Origin: JANMDS01 sp031430575
GTDB lineage: Bacteria; Pseudomonadota; Gammaproteobacteria; Burkholderiales; Casimicrobiaceae
DNA: 64,000 nucleotides
NCBI GenBank assembly: GCA_031430575.1
Contig: JANPBT010000044.1
Coordinates: forward strand, 1-64,000
Direction: 5' to 3'
Numbering within the stretch: the first letter of the stretch is position 1; each line of letters starts with the position of its first letter. A program made the translations under genes and the position numbers. Shown here one piece after another: positions 60,630-64,000 of the stretch. The notes under the pieces were generated by a model. That model was given only the letters and a program-made list of their open reading frames with translations, was not told the DNA's origin and made no database searches.

Positions 60630-62681
60630 CTAACCTGCCAATAATGGCGAGAGATCGGCAATCTTAAAGCCGAAGCCAGACTCTGCAGCCATGTGCTGTA
60701 AATCTTTTTCGAGCGCCACGCGGTCATGCTGACGTGCCCAAAAAACAGGACCACCCTCCCAGCGCGGGAAGCCATAGCCTTGCACAAGCACCACATCAAT
60801 ATCGCCCGCGCGGCTGGCGACGCCTTCGGTGAAAAGGTGCGCGGCTTCGTTCACCATTGCGAGCAGTGCGCGGCGTTGGATTTGCTGCGCGGTAAAAGTG
60901 CGGCGGGTGATGCCGCGCGCGCGGCTGGCGTGCTCGATAATTTCGCGCACGGTGGAGTCGGTCGTTTTGTTTTGCTTGCCATCGGAGTAGGTGTAATAGC
61001 CCGCACCCGTTTTGCGGCCAAGGCGCTCGCGCTCGCAGAGTTGATCGAGGATGGGTACGTAGCGCACGCGAGGGTCACGCGTGGCGGCCAGCGCGCGGCG
61101 CATGCGCCACGCGATATCCAAGCCTGATAAATCCGCCACAGCAAACGGCCCCATAGCAAAGCCCATGCCGGTCAGCGCGTTGTCCACATCTTCCGGCCAT
61201 GCGCCGTCTTCCAACATAAATTCGCACTGAATACGGTAGGCGTTGAAAATGCGGTTACCGATGAAGCCAAATGCGTTACCCGAAATAACCGGTCGCTTTT
61301 TTAGCGTCTGCCCGAGCGCCATCCCTGTGGTGAGTACGTCCGCGCTGGTTGCCGCGCCACGCACCACCTCCAATAATTTCATCACGTTGGCCGGGCTGAA
61401 AAAATGCAATCCCAGCACATCTTGCGGGCGCTTGGTTGCGATTGCAATGGAATCGACATCGAGATACGAGGTGTTGGTCGCGAGCACCGCGCCTGCGCGG
61501 GCGTGCTGATCTATTTTTTTGAAAACTTCTTGCTTCACTGCTATCTCTTCAAAGACTGCTTCGATCACGAGATCGGCGCTTGCGAGCTGCGCCCAATCGG
61601 TCGTCGGAGAAAGACGTGCCTTTGCCGCAGCCGCCACGTTTGCATGCATTTTGCCCGCGCTCACGCGGCCGAGATAATGCTCAGTCACCCGCTGGTGGCC
61701 GCGCTCCAGCGCCGCAGTATCTTGTTCGAGTAGAACCACGTTTAAGCCTGCGTCGAGTGCGCAAATGGCAATGCCTGCGCCCATCGTGCCCGCGCCGATG
61801 ACGGCGATGGTTTGCACCGGGCGTGCCGTTCCCTTCAAAGTGGCGGGGAGCTTAGTGGCCTCGCGCTCTACTTTAAATTGGTAGCGCATTGCCTGCGCCG
61901 ATGGGTTGACCAGCAACGCAAGGAAAAGCGCGCGCTCGCGCTGCAGGCCTTCTTCAAAAGCAAGCGCAGTGGCGGCAAGCGCATCAAGCAAGGCGGTGTA
62001 CGCCGGTTGCAACTTCTGGCGTGCGGTGAGCTTGGTGCGCGCGGCCTCAAGCAGGGCTCGGGTGCTGCTGCTGTCAAGCGTTTTGTCGCGTGCGCGAGGC
62101 AATCGGGAAGGGTTTTTCGCCAACATCTTGGCGTGTGCGCGCGCAGCTTCGAGGAGGCCATCGGCGACCACATGATCGAGAAGGCCTGAGGCGGCCAATT
62201 GGCGCGCCGTCCGTGGCTCGCCACTGTGCATCATGGCGTGGGCAATCTCCATCCCGGCGAGGCGCGGAAGCCGCTGCGTGCCGCCTGCGCCGGGGATCAA
62301 TCCAAGTTTAATTTCGGGCAGGCCCATTCGCGCGCTGTCGAGTGCGACGCGGCCATGGCACGCCATCGCAAGCTCTAGACCGCCGCCGAGAGTGCTGCCG
62401 CTCAGCGCGGCCACCACGGGTTTGCGGCAGTTTTCCACTCGCCCAAGCAAACCGCTTAACATAGGCTCTGCGCGCTGGGCAGGTTTACCAAATTCAGTCA
62501 TGTCCGCCCCAGCGGAAAAAGCCCGCTCGTTGCCCACGAGCACGATTCCACACACATCGGGATTCGCCTCAGCGGCATCTAGCGCCTGCACGATCGCGCT
62601 GCGTAACGCATGGTTCAAGCTATTGACGGGCGGATGGTCTAAGGCGATCACTGCCACGCCATTATGGATTTCAAGTAACAT
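60630..62681 (-). CDS. Multifunctional beta-oxidation enzyme (enoyl-CoA hydratase / 3-hydroxyacyl-CoA dehydrogenase)
   Basis: I chose ATG 62681, preceded by AAGGACA (683 residues); the frame is open to 62906 but without family likeness. The crotonase domain (about 1-190) has ERAFSAGADM, the oxyanion segment GSTLGGGLELAMACHGR and LPEIKLGLIPGAGGTQRLPR with the catalytic glutamates. The NAD-binding domain (about 285-470) starts with AVIGAGTMGAGIA, includes the catalytic His segment GLHFFSPANVMKLLEVV, and two C-terminal dimerisation domains follow. The family is FadB/FadJ/PaaZ-like peroxisomal-type MFE. It converges with cydB. Confidence 0.93.
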   Translation of the reverse strand: MLLEIHNGVAVIALDHPPVNSLNHALRSAIVQALDAAEANPDVCGIVLVGNERAFSAGADMTEFGKPAQRAEPMLSGLLGRVENCRKPVVAALSGSTLGGGLELAMACHGRVALDSARMGLPEIKLGLIPGAGGTQRLPRLAGMEIAHAMMHSGEPRTARQLAASGLLDHVVADGLLEAARAHAKMLAKNPSRLPRARDKTLDSSSTRALLEAARTKLTARQKLQPAYTALLDALAATALAFEEGLQRERALFLALLVNPSAQAMRYQFKVEREATKLPATLKGTARPVQTIAVIGAGTMGAGIAICALDAGLNVVLLEQDTAALERGHQRVTEHYLGRVSAGKMHANVAAAAKARLSPTTDWAQLASADLVIEAVFEEIAVKQEVFKKIDQHARAGAVLATNTSYLDVDSIAIATKRPQDVLGLHFFSPANVMKLLEVVRGAATSADVLTTGMALGQTLKKRPVISGNAFGFIGNRIFNAYRIQCEFMLEDGAWPEDVDNALTGMGFAMGPFAVADLSGLDIAWRMRRALAATRDPRVRYVPILDQLCERERLGRKTGAGYYTYSDGKQNKTTDSTVREIIEHASRARGITRRTFTAQQIQRRALLAMVNEAAHLFTEGVASRAGDIDVVLVQGYGFPRWEGGPVFWARQHDRVALEKDLQHMAAESGFGFKIADLSPLLAG

Positions 62682-62775
62682 GAAATGTCCTTCTTGTCGC
62701 GTAGTCGTTTTAAGGGGTTCAGTTGATAATTTAAAGAGATCTTGAATGCGGCGAACACTGACGATGGCAGCGCAT

Positions 62776-63936
62776 TTATTCCGCGCGTAAGAGTTCCCGA
62801 CCGATAATAATTTGTTGGATTTGCGTCGTTCCTTCATAGAGGCGCAGGAGCCGTGCGTCGCGGTAAAAGCGTTCAACTGGGTATTCGTTGATGTATCCCG
62901 CGCCACCGTGGATTTGCACGCCTCGGTCGGCCACGCGACCTACCATTTCCGTTGCAAAAAGTTTCGCGCACGACACACGCATGGATAAATCAGGATCGGA
63001 TGCGTTCGGGTCTTTAGCATCGAAACGCTGCGCGACTTCTTTTACCAATGCCCAACCCGCGAACAGTTCTGCCTGACTATCGGCAAGCATGGCTTGAATC
63101 AATTGAAACTCACCAATTGGCTTACCGAACTGCTTGCGTTCGCGAGCGTAGCGGCGCGATTCGTCAATGACGCGCGAGGCGAGACCACAAGAATATGCGG
63201 AAATATTGAGCCGACCGCGATCCAGAACTTTCATCGCGGTTTTGAAACCTCGTCCGGGGAGCCCGCCGATAATATTTAACGCAGGCACACGCACGTTTTC
63301 GAGTATGACATCGCAAGTCTTCGTGCCACGTTGCCCCATTTTCTTATCACTTTTCCCGAGCGTGAGCCCCGGGCTCTTGGCTGGCACGATGAAGGCAGAA
63401 ACACCACTCGCGCCTGTTCCGCCTGTGCGCGCCATAAGCGTGAAAGCACCAGCGCGCGGCGCATTGGTGATGTAGCGTTTGGTGCCGTTAAGGATGTAAT
63501 TTTCACCATCACGCTCAGCCCGAGTCTTAAGCGAAGCGGCATCGCTACCCGCGTCAGGCTCAGTCAGAGCGAACGACATGATGAGCTCACCGCTTGCCAC
63601 TTTGGGCAAATATTCGGCCTTCTGCGCAGGCGTGCCATCCATCAAGATGCCTTGGGAGCCGATGCCAGTGTTTGTGCCAAACGTAGATCGGAAGGCCGCC
63701 GCGGTGCGCCCAAATTCGTAATTCACCAGCACTTCTTGGCTCACAGATAAGCCTATCCCGCCATACTCCTCTGGCACTGTGAGCCCAAATAGGCCCAGCG
63801 CCTTCATCTCATCGACAATATCCGTGGGTACTTCGTCATACTCTTCAAGGTAATTCTCCGCAGGGAGCAAGCGTTCGAGTACGAAACGCTGAATGGTCGA
63901 AAGTAGGAGATCAAAAGATTCGGTATCAAGAGCCAT
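62776..63936 (-). CDS. Acyl-CoA dehydrogenase
   Basis: The 386-residue FAD enzyme starts at ATG 63936 (MALDTESFDLLL); in-frame TTG 63948 is weaker. LTEPDAGSDAA and YITNAPRAGAF bind FAD and substrate, RKQFGKPIGEFQLIQ lies before the catalytic region, and the C-terminal IHGGAGYINEYPVERFYRDARLLRLYEGTTQIQQIIIGREL includes the catalytic base position (YEGT). It oxidises acyl-CoA and passes electrons to ETF. It lies 95 bases upstream of the multifunctional enzyme in the same direction, suggesting an operon for fatty- or branched-acid degradation. Confidence 0.94.
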   Translation of the reverse strand: MALDTESFDLLLSTIQRFVLERLLPAENYLEEYDEVPTDIVDEMKALGLFGLTVPEEYGGIGLSVSQEVLVNYEFGRTAAAFRSTFGTNTGIGSQGILMDGTPAQKAEYLPKVASGELIMSFALTEPDAGSDAASLKTRAERDGENYILNGTKRYITNAPRAGAFTLMARTGGTGASGVSAFIVPAKSPGLTLGKSDKKMGQRGTKTCDVILENVRVPALNIIGGLPGRGFKTAMKVLDRGRLNISAYSCGLASRVIDESRRYARERKQFGKPIGEFQLIQAMLADSQAELFAGWALVKEVAQRFDAKDPNASDPDLSMRVSCAKLFATEMVGRVADRGVQIHGGAGYINEYPVERFYRDARLLRLYEGTTQIQQIIIGRELLRAE

Positions 63937-64000
63937 GAAAGTTACCAAGGAGGAAATGAAGATTCATTCAACTGGTTTCTATTATGTTGGAAGCGCAGAG

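Noticed and set aside
63956..64000. Possible start of a rightward gene (ATG after AAGGAGG)
   Set aside because: The Shine-Dalgarno is only two bases from the ATG and the frame has only 15 codons before the window ends, so it cannot be supported.

Overview
The window reads as chromosome of a betaproteobacterium, probably Burkholderiales-like. The evidence is gene order and families typical of that class: smc-zipA-ligA, argF beside a DUF3579 gene, a Bug-type (TctC) solute receptor, a GbsR-type regulator with a short-Q-loop cytochrome bd, and a PP2C/FHA pair after secA-rsmE. Coding density is high and most genes are ordinary metabolism and information processing. No replicon origin, rRNA operon, insertion sequence or CRISPR array was seen.

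Layout. 0-1.8 kb: two secreted proteins, the first behind a (CT)17 tract that looks like a phase-variation switch. 2-7.1 kb: secA, rsmE, PP2C phosphatase, FHA protein. 7.2-11.4 kb: a sugar-acid cluster (SDR, FAH hydrolase, prolyl aminopeptidase leftward; UxaA-type dehydratase rightward). 11.5-12.9 kb: a subtilisin gene with a lost start codon and an in-frame amber codon. 13-14.7 kb: acetyltransferase and LysE exporter. 14.7-17.3 kb: a leftward accessory operon (L,D-transpeptidase/Sel1 fusion plus two unknowns). 17.8-25 kb: tRNA-Thr, rlmB and an Opp/Dpp ABC operon with two M20 amidohydrolases but no binding protein. 25-29.5 kb: two diguanylate cyclases. 29.6-38.9 kb: queF, smc, zipA, ligA, galU, oxyR. 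38.9-45 kb: tRNA-Val, mobB, an outer-membrane protein, moaD, moaE, a DUF3667 protein, dgoK, a cupin, crcB, a quinone reductase. 45-47.3 kb: a secreted protein with YadA-head-like repeats and an S74 chaperone domain. 47.4-52.8 kb: argF, DUF3579, then an acyl-CoA ligase / acylating aldehyde dehydrogenase / Bug receptor operon resembling sulfoacetate catabolism. 53-54.9 kb: acetyltransferase and a degenerate metallo-beta-lactamase-fold protein. 55-57.3 kb: a relic defence island. 57.5-60.5 kb: regulator plus cydAB. 60.6-64 kb: beta-oxidation genes.

The most striking signal is a short motif, consensus AATACCTGCGGCGCAGATT, present in about fifty copies (roughly one per 1.2 kb) on both strands. Its near-palindromic 11-base core would be expected far less than once by chance. 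About two thirds of the copies lie inside genes, where the motif is translated in all six frames (IPAAQ, YLRRS, TCGA, SAPQV, ICAAG, LRRRY), mostly in loops, linkers and C-terminal tails. Seven inverted pairs make hairpins, mostly just after stop codons. Density, lack of strand bias, presence in core genes, absence from island-like genes and reuse as paired terminators together resemble DNA uptake sequences of Neisseriaceae and Pasteurellaceae. I know of no described uptake sequence with this core. A HIP1-like iterated palindrome or a REP-type element remains possible.

A second notable locus is 55.0-57.35 kb. There, what look like the N-terminal and C-terminal ends of one DNA methyltransferase flank an HNH endonuclease gene (broken at a T7 run) and a MazG-like gene, with a DinD fragment upstream.
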